The translations under genes and the position numbers were made by a program. From NCBI RefSeq assembly GCF_001547525.1, contig NZ_LNJP01000003.1, positions 496,001 to 560,000 on the forward strand: DNA of 64,000 nucleotides, in the 5' to 3' direction. The stretch comes from Burkholderia anthina. Its GTDB lineage: Bacteria; Pseudomonadota; Gammaproteobacteria; Burkholderiales; Burkholderiaceae. This document shows positions 1 through 8,791 of the stretch, one piece after another. The notes beneath the pieces were generated by a model. The model had not been told where the DNA came from, did not search any database, and saw only the letters and a list, made by a program, of their open reading frames with translations. Each line of letters starts with the position of its first letter. Position 1 is the stretch's first letter.

Positions 1-293
1 ACATGCGACCCGTTCGGCCGCGCGCGCCCGACGACCGGCCAGCCGATCATGCTGCGGGCCCAGTAGCGGCGCCGCGCGGCATCGGAGCCGAGGAATTCCT
101 GGAGCTGGATCGGCGGCGAGCGCATCCATTGGCCATTGCGGTCGCGGTAGCCGGGAATGCCGGAATCGGTGCTGATGCCCGCGCCGGTCAGCACGAGCAG
201 GCGCGGATGACGCTCGACGAACGTGTGCAGCGCATCGAGCGCGGCCGGATCGACGTCGGCGAGGGAGGAATCGGGCAAGGCTTTATCGTTCAT
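1..293 (-). CDS. SIR2-family NAD-dependent protein deacetylase (partial, 5' part)
   Basis: The 97 codons visible are the N-terminus of a sirtuin, which removes acyl groups from lysines using NAD+. The NAD-binding signature GAGIS lies at residues 37-41 and continues as TDSGIPGYRD, the usual sirtuin sequence, followed by a loop (RRRYWARSMIGWP) typical of the proteobacterial SIRT4-like subgroup. The catalytic histidine and the zinc cysteines would lie beyond the left edge, so activity cannot be judged. The start is the ATG at 293; I see no convincing ribosome binding site. The gene reads leftward, away from the rest of the window. Confidence 0.9.
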   Translation of the reverse strand, partial: MNDKALPDSSLADVDPAALDALHTFVERHPRLLVLTGAGISTDSGIPGYRDRNGQWMRSPPIQLQEFLGSDAARRRYWARSMIGWPVVGRARPNGSH

Positions 294-421
294 GTTGGCA
301 ACGTGATCGGTCGTGCCGGCAGGCCGTGCGCCCGCACGGGCTGGCCACGCATGCCAGCACATGATACAGAACGCCGCGCGATCGGGTGGGCCGCCGCCAC
401 GGCAAGCCGGGGGCACGAAAA

Positions 422-461
422 ACCCGCAAAAAGACGCCCATCGCCGCTCGGCGACGGGCGC
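422..461 (-). terminator. Rho-independent terminator on the minus strand
   Basis: The arms 435-445 and 450-460 form an 11-bp stem (one G-U pair) around a 4-nt loop. Read on the minus strand the stem is followed by GTCTTTTTGCGGGTTTTT, a good U-tract. It cannot serve the sirtuin gene, which starts further along the same strand, so it must end a transcript coming from above position 461. Confidence 0.7.
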
Positions 462-1039
462 TTCAACAATTGATCCATCGGGGTAGTGGATCAACTGACA
501 GCACAATGTTGCGACGCCCGTCGTACCGCGATTGACGGACGTTCCCCGGACTTCGTGTTCCGCGCTGCCGCGCACATCGGCGCGTCACCGGCTTTTCCGA
601 TTCGATCCTGTTCGGCTGGCTCGTCACGCCGACACGATGCTCGGCGTGCAAATGCATTCGCCGCGCGACGACGTGCGTGGCGCCATGGCATGACGATTCC
701 GGGATCCAGGCTGCGGCCATCCGCCTGCGTCGCTGTTCATCGTCGACGGCCGAGCGGCACTGGTCGGCCTCGTGCGTCACGCATGCACGCCGTCGTTCAG
801 AACGAACCCGATTGCCCGGATGGAACGGAAAGCCGCTCGTTCACGTCGCCGTCATCAACGGCGAAGCGACTACCCTGGCAGGTCGGCGATTCATGTTTGC
901 AACACGATTCGTTGCGTTTCGGTCTTTTTTCATTCTCTTGTCCCCGTCTCCGATACATCCGACCCACTGAAGCGATTGCCGGGATCGACTTCGCTCGCGA
1001 TCGCGCTCACGGCACATACAACCATGCAAGGAGCGCACC

Positions 1040-1204
1040 ATGCTTCATGCCGCAAGGCCTCGCGGGCACCTGCAAGACCGCGAACAAGCATCGCACCCCG
1101 CCAGAAAGCGCGAACGTTTCGAAACTGAAACGCATCGCCGGGCCCGCCGGGCGTCGTCGTGCGGCCTCCGAGCCGGGCGGTCGATTACCTTACGATCGCC
1201 TTGA
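1040..1204 (+). CDS. Possible small ORF, 54 aa, unknown
   Basis: The start is ATG at 1040, preceded by AAGGAG with a 6-nt spacer, one of the best ribosome binding sites in this stretch. The product would be very basic (many Arg) with no signal peptide, membrane segment or recognisable domain, and its codon choice is unlike the neighbouring genes. It may be a chance frame in GC-rich DNA; the ribosome site is the only positive evidence. Confidence 0.2.
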   Translation: MLHAARPRGHLQDREQASHPARKRERFETETHRRARRASSCGLRAGRSITLRSP

Positions 1205-1357
1205 GATCGCCCGACGTTTGGCGCCGCGCGGCACGCCCCCCCGCGGGCCGGATAGCGCGAGCTTGGCCGTCCCGCTCGTCCGTCGCGCAAACACGCTAGA
1301 GTCTCTTTACATAGGGAACGCCGCGCGTTCCCGCCGCCTCGCCTCCAAGGACCCGCC

Positions 1358-2317
1358 ATGACCGCACTTGCTGCCGCCCACCCCGACGTCGCGCATCCCG
1401 TGTTTTCGGCCGGGCGGCTGTCGATCGGCCTCACGCTTCCGCTCCTGCGCAGCGGCCACGTCGTCGCGGACTTCAACGAACAGCTCGAACTCGCGGCGCG
1501 GGCCGATTCGCTCGGCTTTCGCGCGCTGTGGATTCGCGACGTGCCGCTGAACAGCGCAGATTATCCCGACCCGGTCGGCCACCTCGACCCGTGGGTGCTG
1601 CTCGGCGCGCTTGCGGCGCGCACCCGCCGGATCGCGCTCGCCAGCGGCGCGATCGTGCTGCCGCTGCGTCATCCGCTGCATATCGCCAAAGGCGCGCTGT
1701 CGGTCGCGACGCTGTCGGGCGGCCGCTTCATCCTCGGGCTCGGCTCCGGCGACCGGCCCCCCGAATATGCGGCGTTCGGCGTCGACGCGGAAACGCGGCG
1801 CGACCGCTATCGCGCGCACTGGGACGTCGTCGCGGCCGCACTCGGCGTGCCGTCGCGCGTGCGGCCGGACGAAGCGCCGCCCGATGCGCCCGAATTCACG
1901 CTGCTGCCGCGCAGCGCCGACGCGGTGCCGATGCTTGCGGTCGGCTCGGGCGGACAGAGCGTGGACTGGATCGCACGGCATTCGATCGGCTGGATGACGT
2001 ATCACCGCGATCCGGATACGCAGCGCGCCCGCTATTCGATGTGGCGCGCGGCGGTCGACCGGCTCGCCTCGCCGGCATTTCGCGCGTTCGGCGTCGCGAT
2101 GCGGCTCGACCTCGCCGCCCGTCCGGATACGCCCGCCACCGCGCTGCCGCTCGGTTATGCAACCGGGCGCCGCGCATTGGTCGATATCCTGCAGGACATG
2201 CGTGCGGCGGGTACGCACCATGTCACGCTGAACCTCGGATCGGACCGGCCCGTGCGCGAAGTCATCGAAGAAATCGCCGAACATGTCCTGCCGGTATTTC
2301 ACGACGAGCAAGCGTGA
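1358..2317 (+). CDS. LLM-class (luciferase-like) flavin-dependent oxidoreductase
   Basis: A 319-residue protein of the bacterial luciferase-like superfamily, TIM-barrel enzymes that use reduced FMN or F420 to oxidise small organic substrates. The N-terminus (SIGLTLPLL), the early barrel stretch ADSLGFRALWIRDVPL and the FILGLGSGDRPPEYAAFG motif after the central strands fit the subfamily often annotated as luciferase-type oxidoreductase, BA3436 family. The start is ATG 1358, with AAGGAC about ten bases upstream. It appears monocistronic; neighbours give no clue to substrate. The family call is firm, the reaction unknown. Confidence 0.88.
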   Translation: MTALAAAHPDVAHPVFSAGRLSIGLTLPLLRSGHVVADFNEQLELAARADSLGFRALWIRDVPLNSADYPDPVGHLDPWVLLGALAARTRRIALASGAIVLPLRHPLHIAKGALSVATLSGGRFILGLGSGDRPPEYAAFGVDAETRRDRYRAHWDVVAAALGVPSRVRPDEAPPDAPEFTLLPRSADAVPMLAVGSGGQSVDWIARHSIGWMTYHRDPDTQRARYSMWRAAVDRLASPAFRAFGVAMRLDLAARPDTPATALPLGYATGRRALVDILQDMRAAGTHHVTLNLGSDRPVREVIEEIAEHVLPVFHDEQA

Positions 2318-2665
2318 TTCATCAGGAATCCAAATTCATATGACGCGATGCGAGCGTGGATCGCGGCCGGACGGACGCTCGCCGGGCAACGCATCGCGAG
2401 TCGGCATCGAAAGACACGCGTTACAGGCGGCTCCCCTGCGATCGGGAAAGCGGGACGTTCCCGCCGATGCCGGACGGCGGCAGCCTGCATCAGGTACCAG
2501 GTACATGACTTGCGGACATGCACGGCCAGCGCCCGCACAGCCCCGTTCATACCGGATCCGAATAGTCGGCGACGGAACTATTCGCTCACGGTCGCAATCA
2601 TGTTAACTTCCGTCCATCGTTCAGCCCGGCGGCCCGCGTGACGATACGCACCGCCTTCCCACTCC
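2318..2665. other. 348-bp intergenic region upstream of the MscS-type channel gene
   Basis: No gene is seen. The region holds a short direct repeat of GGTAC (around 2492-2502) and a more AT-rich stretch near 2570-2605 that could carry the promoter of the downstream channel gene, but I cannot assign -35 and -10 hexamers with confidence. Confidence 0.4.
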
Positions 2666-5113
2666 ATGCGACATTTCCTCCTCGGCTGGCTGCTCGCCGC
2701 CGTCGTCTCGGCCGCCCACGCGGCCGCGCCCGCTCCGGCCGCCGCGTCGGCCGCCTCCGGCGCCGAGCCCGCACTGACGCCGCAGCAGGCGCGGCAGGCA
2801 TTGAATGTGCTCGAGAACCCGCGCGAGCGCGCACAGGTCGAAACGACGCTGCGCGCCATCGCGGCCGTCGGCGCGTTGAGCGCGCCCGCCGTGCCGGCAA
2901 GCGCCGCGCCTGCCAGCGGCGCATCGGCTGCCGCGGCGCCGGCGGCGCTCACGTCGAACGGGCTCGCATCGATGCTCGTTCGCCAGGGCTCGCGCTGGGC
3001 CGTCCAGATCGGCAATGCACTGCAGGAATCGCTGCGCTCGCTGCTCGATATCGGGTCGGTGGGAAGCTGGTGGCACGACAGGCTCGTGCGCGCCGACCAG
3101 CGTGCGGACCTCGCTCACACGCTCGTGATCCTCCTCGCGGTGCTCGTGCCCGCGCTCTTCGTCGAATGGCTCGCGAAGCGGCTGCTGCGACGCGCGCTGG
3201 CTGGAGTGGCCGCGCGCCGCGCGGCGTCCGATTCCGCCGCGTCGGACGGGGGCAACACGCCGCCGCCCGATACGTCCACCGCGCCCGACACCGCAACCGC
3301 AGGCACGGCAGACACCGCCCCTACGTCCTCGCAAAGCCGAGGCCACGCACGCCGACACACCACGCTGCTGCACCGGATGCCGCGCGCGCTCGTGAGTCTC
3401 GCGCTGCGCGCGGTGCCGCTGCTCGTGTTCGTCGGCGTCGCGAGCCTGACGATGTCGTTGCTCGATGAAGCGGACACGCCGATCGAATCCGCGCTCGAAG
3501 CATTGATCGACATCTACGTGATCTGCCGGCTCGTCACCATCGTCAGCCGGCTGTTCTTCCAGCCCGATGCGCGGCAGTTGCGGCTGCTGCATATCAGCGA
3601 CGCATGGGCCGATTTCGCGCAACGCTCGATCGCGCGGATCGTGATCGTGGTCGGCGCGTGCACGGCGGCCGTCGAGATCGCCGCCAACTTCGGCCTGACC
3701 GAAGCCGGCCATGTCGCGCTGCTGAAGGCCGTCGCGCTCGTCGGGCACGTGATGATCTCGGTACTGATCCTGCAGTGCCGCCGGCCGGTGGCGGCACGCA
3801 TCCGCGCCGCCGGCGCGGATCGGCCGACCTTCACCGTCGTCGGCAACGCGCTCGCGGACGCGTGGGCGCCTGTCTCGGTCTTCATCGTGATGGCGCTGTG
3901 GTTCGTGTGGGCGCTCGACGTCCACAACGGCTACCGCGTGCTGATCGCGCTCGGGGGCCGCTCGATCGCCGTGATGATCGCGATGCGAATGGTGTCGATC
4001 GTCGTGTTCGGCGCGCTCGCGCGGCTGTTCCAGCGCCGCGAGGACGACCGCACGCTCGTTCATCTGCACGCGTACCGCTACTACCCGCTGCTGCGCCAGA
4101 TCGTGTCGGGCGCGATCGGCATCGTGACCGCCGTACTGCTGCTGCAGATCTGGGGCGTGCCGATCTTCCGCGCGTTCGAGACGGGCACGATCGGCCACCG
4201 CCTCGCGTCCGCGCTGGTGACGATCGCGATCGCGGCAATCGTCGCGCTCGTCGTGTGGGAAGCGGCCAACATCGCGATCGAGCGCCGCCTGCAACGCTGG
4301 ACGCGCGAAGGCAACCTGGTGCGCGCGGCGCGGCTGCGCACGCTGCTGCCGATGCTGCGCTCGCTGCTGTTCGTGATGATCGCGCTCGTCGTCGTGCTGA
4401 CGGGCCTCAGTGAACTCGGCGTAAACGTCGGCCCGCTGCTGGCCGGCGCCAGCATCTTCGGCGTCGCGCTCGGGTTCGGCTCGCAGAAGCTCGTGCAGGA
4501 CTTCATCACCGGGATCTTCCTGCTGATGGAAAACGCGATGCAGGTCGGCGACTGGGTCACGCTCGCCGGCGTATCGGGCACGGTCGAATACCTGTCGATC
4601 CGCACCGTGCGGCTGCGCGCCGGCGACGGGTCGCTGTACACGATCCCGTTCAGCTCGGTGACGACCGTCAACAACACGAATCGCGGGCTCGGCAACGCGG
4701 CCGTCAAGGTCAGCATCGCGTACGGCGAGGACATCGACCGCGCGATCGCGACGCTGAAGGAAATCGGCGCCGCGTTGCGCGACGATCCGAAATACCACGA
4801 CGGCATCCTGTCGGATTTCAGCTACTGGGGTATCGATCAGGTCGATGGCGCGGCGCTCGCGCTGGCCGGGCAGATCCAGTGCACGGACTCGGCGCGCTGG
4901 AGCGTGCAGCGCGAATTCAACCGGCGGATCGCGGAAACGTTCCGCGAACGCGGGATCCGGATCGCCAATCCGCAGCGCAGCGTCGTAGCCTATGCGGATG
5001 GATCGCGGCCTGTCGGCAACGATGAGAACGACGCGCGCCCCGATACGCGGAATGCCGCCGAACCGGCAGCCCGGCCGCCGTCGCCCGACGGAGCGGAGCG
5101 CAAGCCGGGCTAA
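2666..5113 (+). CDS. Large MscS-family mechanosensitive ion channel
   Basis: An 815-residue inner-membrane protein that should open under membrane tension to release solutes after osmotic downshift. Residues 1-20 form a cleavable signal peptide (cut near AAHAAA), followed by an Ala-rich periplasmic part, about ten hydrophobic segments, and the MscS core at about residues 590-690: the pore helix with GVALGFGSQKLVQDF, then the beta domain around GTVEYLSIRTVRLR. It is much longer than the 286-residue E. coli MscS and resembles the YbiO/YnaI-like larger members. A hydrophilic tail of about 40 residues follows the cytoplasmic domain. The start was chosen because it yields the signal peptide; the ribosome site is weak. 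Confidence 0.9.
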   Translation: MRHFLLGWLLAAVVSAAHAAAPAPAAASAASGAEPALTPQQARQALNVLENPRERAQVETTLRAIAAVGALSAPAVPASAAPASGASAAAAPAALTSNGLASMLVRQGSRWAVQIGNALQESLRSLLDIGSVGSWWHDRLVRADQRADLAHTLVILLAVLVPALFVEWLAKRLLRRALAGVAARRAASDSAASDGGNTPPPDTSTAPDTATAGTADTAPTSSQSRGHARRHTTLLHRMPRALVSLALRAVPLLVFVGVASLTMSLLDEADTPIESALEALIDIYVICRLVTIVSRLFFQPDARQLRLLHISDAWADFAQRSIARIVIVVGACTAAVEIAANFGLTEAGHVALLKAVALVGHVMISVLILQCRRPVAARIRAAGADRPTFTVVGNALADAWAPVSVFIVMALWFVWALDVHNGYRVLIALGGRSIAVMIAMRMVSIVVFGALARLFQRREDDRTLVHLHAYRYYPLLRQIVSGAIGIVTAVLLLQIWGVPIFRAFETGTIGHRLASALVTIAIAAIVALVVWEAANIAIERRLQRWTREGNLVRAARLRTLLPMLRSLLFVMIALVVVLTGLSELGVNVGPLLAGASIFGVALGFGSQKLVQDFITGIFLLMENAMQVGDWVTLAGVSGTVEYLSIRTVRLRAGDGSLYTIPFSSVTTVNNTNRGLGNAAVKVSIAYGEDIDRAIATLKEIGAALRDDPKYHDGILSDFSYWGIDQVDGAALALAGQIQCTDSARWSVQREFNRRIAETFRERGIRIANPQRSVVAYADGSRPVGNDENDARPDTRNAAEPAARPPSPDGAERKPG

Positions 5114-5146
5114 TCGCGCTCGCCCGGGGCCGGCGACCGGCCGCGC

Positions 5147-5983
5147 TCAACGCGCGGCAGGCTTCTTCACGCGCGCCGTGCTTTTCGCGGCGGGCGGTAC
5201 CGCCCCCGGCTTCGCGGCACGTGGTTTCGCCGCGGCACGCTGCCCGCGCTTCGCAGCGGTTGCCGGGGCAGCGGCACCCGCATCGCGCTGCGCATGCCAT
5301 TGCTCGAGCAGCACGCGCGTCTGCTCGGCAATCGTGTCGGTTACCAGCGCCGCACGCTCGCCCTCGAATGCGTCCCATTCGAGCAACTGCAGCGCCGAAC
5401 GCTGCGCAATGTGAAACACCGTGATCTGCCCGAACAGGCTGAGCGCGCGCAGCCGGGTAACCGGATCATCGGCCCGCCGCCCCGAGATGCGGCCGATCAG
5501 CTCGGCGCTCACGTCGTTGAGCGGCTTGCGCAAGCGCTTCATCAGGATTTCGCTCGCGCTCGCCGGCTCCTGGCCGCCCTGCTCGCGCGCGAAGAACATC
5601 CGCTGGTTCATCGTCTTCGGTGCGGTGAACATCCGGTCCGACAGCGCGCGCAGCAGCCCGACGAACGCATCGATCAGCTCGTCGACGCTCGCGTCCGTGT
5701 CGAGCATCGCCCGCGCATGGCCGACCGCCGGCGCGAACACCGCCCAGCCGTGCTCGGCGATCGTCTCGACGCACGCGCGGTACACGCCTTCCTTGTTCTC
5801 GAAGTAGTACTGGAGCGCCGGCGCGTTCACGCCCGCCCTCGCGGCGATCTCGCGCGTCGACGCGCCCGCGAACCCGCGTTCGCCGAACAGTTCGAGCGCC
5901 GCCTCGATGATCCGCTGACGCGTTTCGTCGCCGCGCGCGTAGCCGCCCGCCGACGTGCGGCGCAGCTTCTTCGCTTCGTTCAT
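5147..5983 (-). CDS. TetR/AcrR-family regulator, divergent from the efflux operon
   Basis: A 278-residue repressor-type protein. Residues about 14-62 form the TetR helix-turn-helix (TRQRIIEAALELFGERGF followed by TREIAARAGVNAPALQYYFENK). The C-terminal ligand domain resembles the CecR/DUF1956 group. The last 40 residues are Lys/Ala/Pro-rich and probably disordered. ATG 5983 follows GAGGAAGG, a strong ribosome site. It is transcribed away from the emrAB-like operon across a 91-bp gap that holds a perfect palindrome over the operon promoter, so repression of the pump and of itself is the natural inference. The ligand is unknown. Confidence 0.9.
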   Translation of the reverse strand: MNEAKKLRRTSAGGYARGDETRQRIIEAALELFGERGFAGASTREIAARAGVNAPALQYYFENKEGVYRACVETIAEHGWAVFAPAVGHARAMLDTDASVDELIDAFVGLLRALSDRMFTAPKTMNQRMFFAREQGGQEPASASEILMKRLRKPLNDVSAELIGRISGRRADDPVTRLRALSLFGQITVFHIAQRSALQLLEWDAFEGERAALVTDTIAEQTRVLLEQWHAQRDAGAAAPATAAKRGQRAAAKPRAAKPGAVPPAAKSTARVKKPAAR

Positions 5984-6017
5984 GCCTTCCTCGTCATTCG
6001 ATCGATCGACATTCTAC

Positions 6018-6059
6018 TTGACACAATTTTATCAACTGGAATAATTCTTCCAATTGGAA
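6018..6059 (+). promoter_or_regulatory. Promoter with overlapping palindromic operator for the emrAB-like operon
   Basis: TTGACA (6018-6023, perfect -35) and AATAAT (6040-6045, five of six -10 matches) are 16 bp apart. Immediately downstream is the perfect palindrome TTCCAATTGGAA (6048-6059). It overlaps a second inverted repeat, TGGAA at 6037-6041 with TTCCA at 6048-6052. The position over the -10 and start site suits a TetR-type repressor, presumably the divergent gene product. Confidence 0.75.
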
Positions 6060-6074
6060 TAAATTGGACCCAGC

Positions 6075-7199
6075 ATGTCGACGCCACAAGACCCGCCACA
6101 GAAAGCAGATCGTCAGGAAAACGGAACAACGCCCCGCAACGGAAACGGCGGGAGAAGGCGGCGCATCCTGCTCGCGGTCGCCGTGCTCGCGGCCGTCGGC
6201 GGCGCGGTCTGGCTCGGCCGCTGGTGGACGGTCGGCCGCTTCATCGAGAGCACCAACGACGCGTACCTGCAAGCGGACAGCATGACCGCCGCGCCGAAGG
6301 TCGCCGGCTACGTGACCGACGTCTATGTACGCGACAACCAGCCCGTGAAGGCCGGCGATCCGCTCGTGCGGCTCGACGTGCGCCAGTATCAGGTCGCGCT
6401 CGCGCAGGCGCTCGCTACCGTCGACGCCCGCCGCGCCGATATCGCGCGCGCCGAAGCCGACATCAGCCAGCAGCGCGCGAATCTCGAGCAGGCCGAAGCG
6501 CAGGCGAAGGTGTCGCGCATCAACGCGCAGCACGCAAGCGACGAGTACACGCGCTACGCGCCGCTCGCGGCGACCGGCGCCGAGACGCACGAACGCGTGG
6601 CCGACCTGAAAAGCACGCGCGACCAGGCGGCGGCGACGCTCGCCGCGAACAACGCGTCGATCGCCGCCGCCCGCACGCAGATCGCGTCGTTCACCGCACA
6701 GCTCCAGCAGGCGCGCGCGCAGCTCGAGGCCGCGCAGGCGAGCGCCGCACAGGCGCAGCTCGACCTCGACAACACGATCGTGCGCAGCACGCTCGCGGGC
6801 CGCGTCGGCGATCGCACGGTGCGCGTCGGGCAATACGTGCAGCCCGGCACGCGTCTGCTGACCGTCGTGCCGGTCGACTCGATCTATCTCGTCGCGAACT
6901 TCAAGGAAACGCAGATCGGCAACATGCGCATCGGCCAGCCCGTCGAGCTGCATGTCGATGCGCTGCCGGACGGCCCGCTGTCCGGCGTCGTCGACAGCTT
7001 CGCACCCGGCACCGGCGCGCAGTTCGCGCTGCTGCCGCCCGAGAACGCGACCGGCAACTTCACGAAGATCGTCCAGCGCGTGCCGGTGCGCATCCGTCTC
7101 GCCGCGGATGCCCGCGCGCAACGCATGCTGTTGCCCGGGCTGTCGGTGACGGTCGACGTCGATACGCGCTCGGCCCGCGACGAGACGCATCATGGCTGA
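6075..7199 (+). CDS. emrA: EmrA/HlyD-type membrane fusion protein of an efflux pump
   Basis: A 374-residue periplasmic adaptor that joins an MFS pump to an outer-membrane channel. A short basic cytoplasmic N-terminus (GGRRRR) precedes a single membrane anchor at about residues 30-48. A biotinyl-lipoyl half motif (VTDVYVRDNQPVKAGDPLVRLD), a long Ala/Gln-rich coiled coil (about 100-220), the second lipoyl half and a beta-barrel region (YLVANFKETQIGNM) follow. The 8-bp overlap with the next gene indicates translational coupling. It is the first gene of the three-gene operon controlled from 6018-6059. Substrates cannot be read from the sequence. Confidence 0.9.
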   Translation: MSTPQDPPQKADRQENGTTPRNGNGGRRRRILLAVAVLAAVGGAVWLGRWWTVGRFIESTNDAYLQADSMTAAPKVAGYVTDVYVRDNQPVKAGDPLVRLDVRQYQVALAQALATVDARRADIARAEADISQQRANLEQAEAQAKVSRINAQHASDEYTRYAPLAATGAETHERVADLKSTRDQAAATLAANNASIAAARTQIASFTAQLQQARAQLEAAQASAAQAQLDLDNTIVRSTLAGRVGDRTVRVGQYVQPGTRLLTVVPVDSIYLVANFKETQIGNMRIGQPVELHVDALPDGPLSGVVDSFAPGTGAQFALLPPENATGNFTKIVQRVPVRIRLAADARAQRMLLPGLSVTVDVDTRSARDETHHG

Positions 7200-8778
7200 T
7201 ACGTCCGCCACGATACCCATGCCGCCGCATGAAGGCCGCGCGAGCGTGACCGACTGGATCGCGGTCGCGGCCGGCGCGCTCGGCGCGCTGATGGCGACGC
7301 TCGACATCTCGATCACGAACTCCGCGCTGCCGCAGATCCAGGGCGAAATCGGCGCGACCGGCACCGAAGGCACGTGGATCTCGACCGGCTACCTGATGTC
7401 GGAAATCGTGATGATCCCGCTCGCCGCGTGGCTCACGCGCGTGTTCGGGCTGCGCAATTTCCTGCTGACCAACTCCGCGCTGTTCATCGCGTTCTCGATG
7501 ATGTGCGGCTGGTCGCATTCGCTGCCGATGATGATCGCCGGCCGGATCGGCCAGGGCTTCACCGGCGGCGCGCTGATCCCGACCGCGCAGACGATCATCC
7601 GCACGCGATTGCCGCTGTCGCAGTTGCCGGTCGGGATGACGCTGTTCGGCCTGATCGTGCTGCTCGGGCCGCTGTTCGGCCCGGTGCTCGGCGGCTGGCT
7701 CGCGGAAAACGTGAACTGGAGCTGGTGCTTCTTCCTGAATCTGCCCGTGTGCCTGCTGCTGATGGCGCTGCTGGTGTTCGGGCTGCCGTCGGACCGCCCG
7801 CAATGGAGCGCATTCTTCAACGCGGACTGGCTGGGCATCTTCGGCCTCGCGATCGGCCTGAGCTCGCTGACCGTCGTGCTCGAGGAAGGCCAGCGCGAGC
7901 GCTGGTTCGAATCGCAGATGATCGTCACGCTGAGCGTCGTGTCGTTCGTCGGGATGATCCTGATCGCGCTGTCGCAGCGCTTCGCGAAGCGGCCGATCAT
8001 GCGGCTGTCGCTGATGCGCAACCCGCGCTACGCGAGCGTGATCGTCATCGTGTCCGCGGTCGGCGCCGGGCTGTACGGCGTGTCCTACCTGCTGCCGCAG
8101 TTCCTCGCGATCGTCGCCGGCTACAACGCGGAACAGGCCGGCGCGATCATGCTGCTGTCGGGGCTGCCTGCCTTTCTCGTGATGCCGATCCTGCCGCGCC
8201 TGCTCGGCAAGGTCGATTTCCGCATCCTCGTGATCGCGGGGCTGCTGCTGTTCTGCCTGAGCTGCATGCTCGACATCAGCCTGACCGCGCAGAGCGTCGG
8301 CCACGATTTCGTGTGGTCGCAACTGATCCGCGGCCTCGCGCAGATGCTCGCGATGATGCCGCTCAACCAGGCGTCGATGGCAGCCGTCGCGCGCGAGGAT
8401 TCAGGCGATGCGGCCGGGCTCTACAACATGGCGCGCAACCTCGGCGGCTCGATCGGGCTCGCGATCATCGGCACCGTGATCGACCGGCGCACGACCTTCC
8501 ATACGGCCGCGCTGCGCGAATCGGTGAGCGCGAACTCGCTGATCGGGCAGGATCGCCTGTCGGCCTATGCGGCCAACTGGTTCGCGCACACCGGCGATCT
8601 CGCGTATTCGAACATGCGCGCGCTCGGCCAACTGGCGCAGCAGATCCAGATCCAGGCCATCGTGATGACCTATTCCGAAACCTTCTATCTGCTCGGCCTC
8701 GCGCTGCTCGCCTGCGTGCCGCTCGCGCTGCTGCTGCGCACGCCGCGCGGCCCGCAACCGATGTCGTCCGGCCATTGA
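7192..8778 (+). CDS. emrB: EmrB/QacA-type MFS drug efflux permease (DHA2 family)
   Basis: A 528-residue inner-membrane proton antiporter expected to have 14 transmembrane helices. Seen features are the DHA2 motif LDISITNSALPQIQGE in helix 1, the motif-A-like loop after helix 2, GRIGQGFTGGALIPTAQTII, and the motif C-like GPLFGPVLGGWL. It works with the adaptor upstream and the channel downstream to move compounds straight across both membranes. The ATG overlaps the end of emrA by 8 bp. Length and arrangement match EmrB proteins of other proteobacteria. Confidence 0.92.
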   Translation: MADTSATIPMPPHEGRASVTDWIAVAAGALGALMATLDISITNSALPQIQGEIGATGTEGTWISTGYLMSEIVMIPLAAWLTRVFGLRNFLLTNSALFIAFSMMCGWSHSLPMMIAGRIGQGFTGGALIPTAQTIIRTRLPLSQLPVGMTLFGLIVLLGPLFGPVLGGWLAENVNWSWCFFLNLPVCLLLMALLVFGLPSDRPQWSAFFNADWLGIFGLAIGLSSLTVVLEEGQRERWFESQMIVTLSVVSFVGMILIALSQRFAKRPIMRLSLMRNPRYASVIVIVSAVGAGLYGVSYLLPQFLAIVAGYNAEQAGAIMLLSGLPAFLVMPILPRLLGKVDFRILVIAGLLLFCLSCMLDISLTAQSVGHDFVWSQLIRGLAQMLAMMPLNQASMAAVAREDSGDAAGLYNMARNLGGSIGLAIIGTVIDRRTTFHTAALRESVSANSLIGQDRLSAYAANWFAHTGDLAYSNMRALGQLAQQIQIQAIVMTYSETFYLLGLALLACVPLALLLRTPRGPQPMSSGH

Positions 8779-8791
8779 CCCGTCTTACGCG

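Larger units (their letters stand above)
294..1357. other. 1.06-kb intergenic region without a recognised gene
   Basis: No open frame here has family resemblance or the codon pattern of the neighbours. Three things stand out. A minus-strand intrinsic terminator lies at 422-461. An 8-bp perfect inverted repeat (TTGATCCA, 470-477, and TGGATCAA, 487-494) sits just before it in the minus direction. A 54-codon plus-strand frame at 1040-1204 follows a good Shine-Dalgarno sequence. The terminator has no obvious upstream gene, so an unannotated minus-strand transcript is possible. Confidence 0.6.

Noticed and set aside
463-780. A 105-codon minus-strand frame upstream of the orphan terminator as the missing gene
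   Set aside because: It has no ribosome site or family features and its codon pattern does not resemble real genes nearby; an RNA gene is a better, though unproven, explanation.
2621-4798. A 725-codon minus-strand frame over the MscS-type channel
   Set aside because: Same shadow effect: no domain, biased composition, and the plus-strand gene has clear membrane segments and the MscS core.
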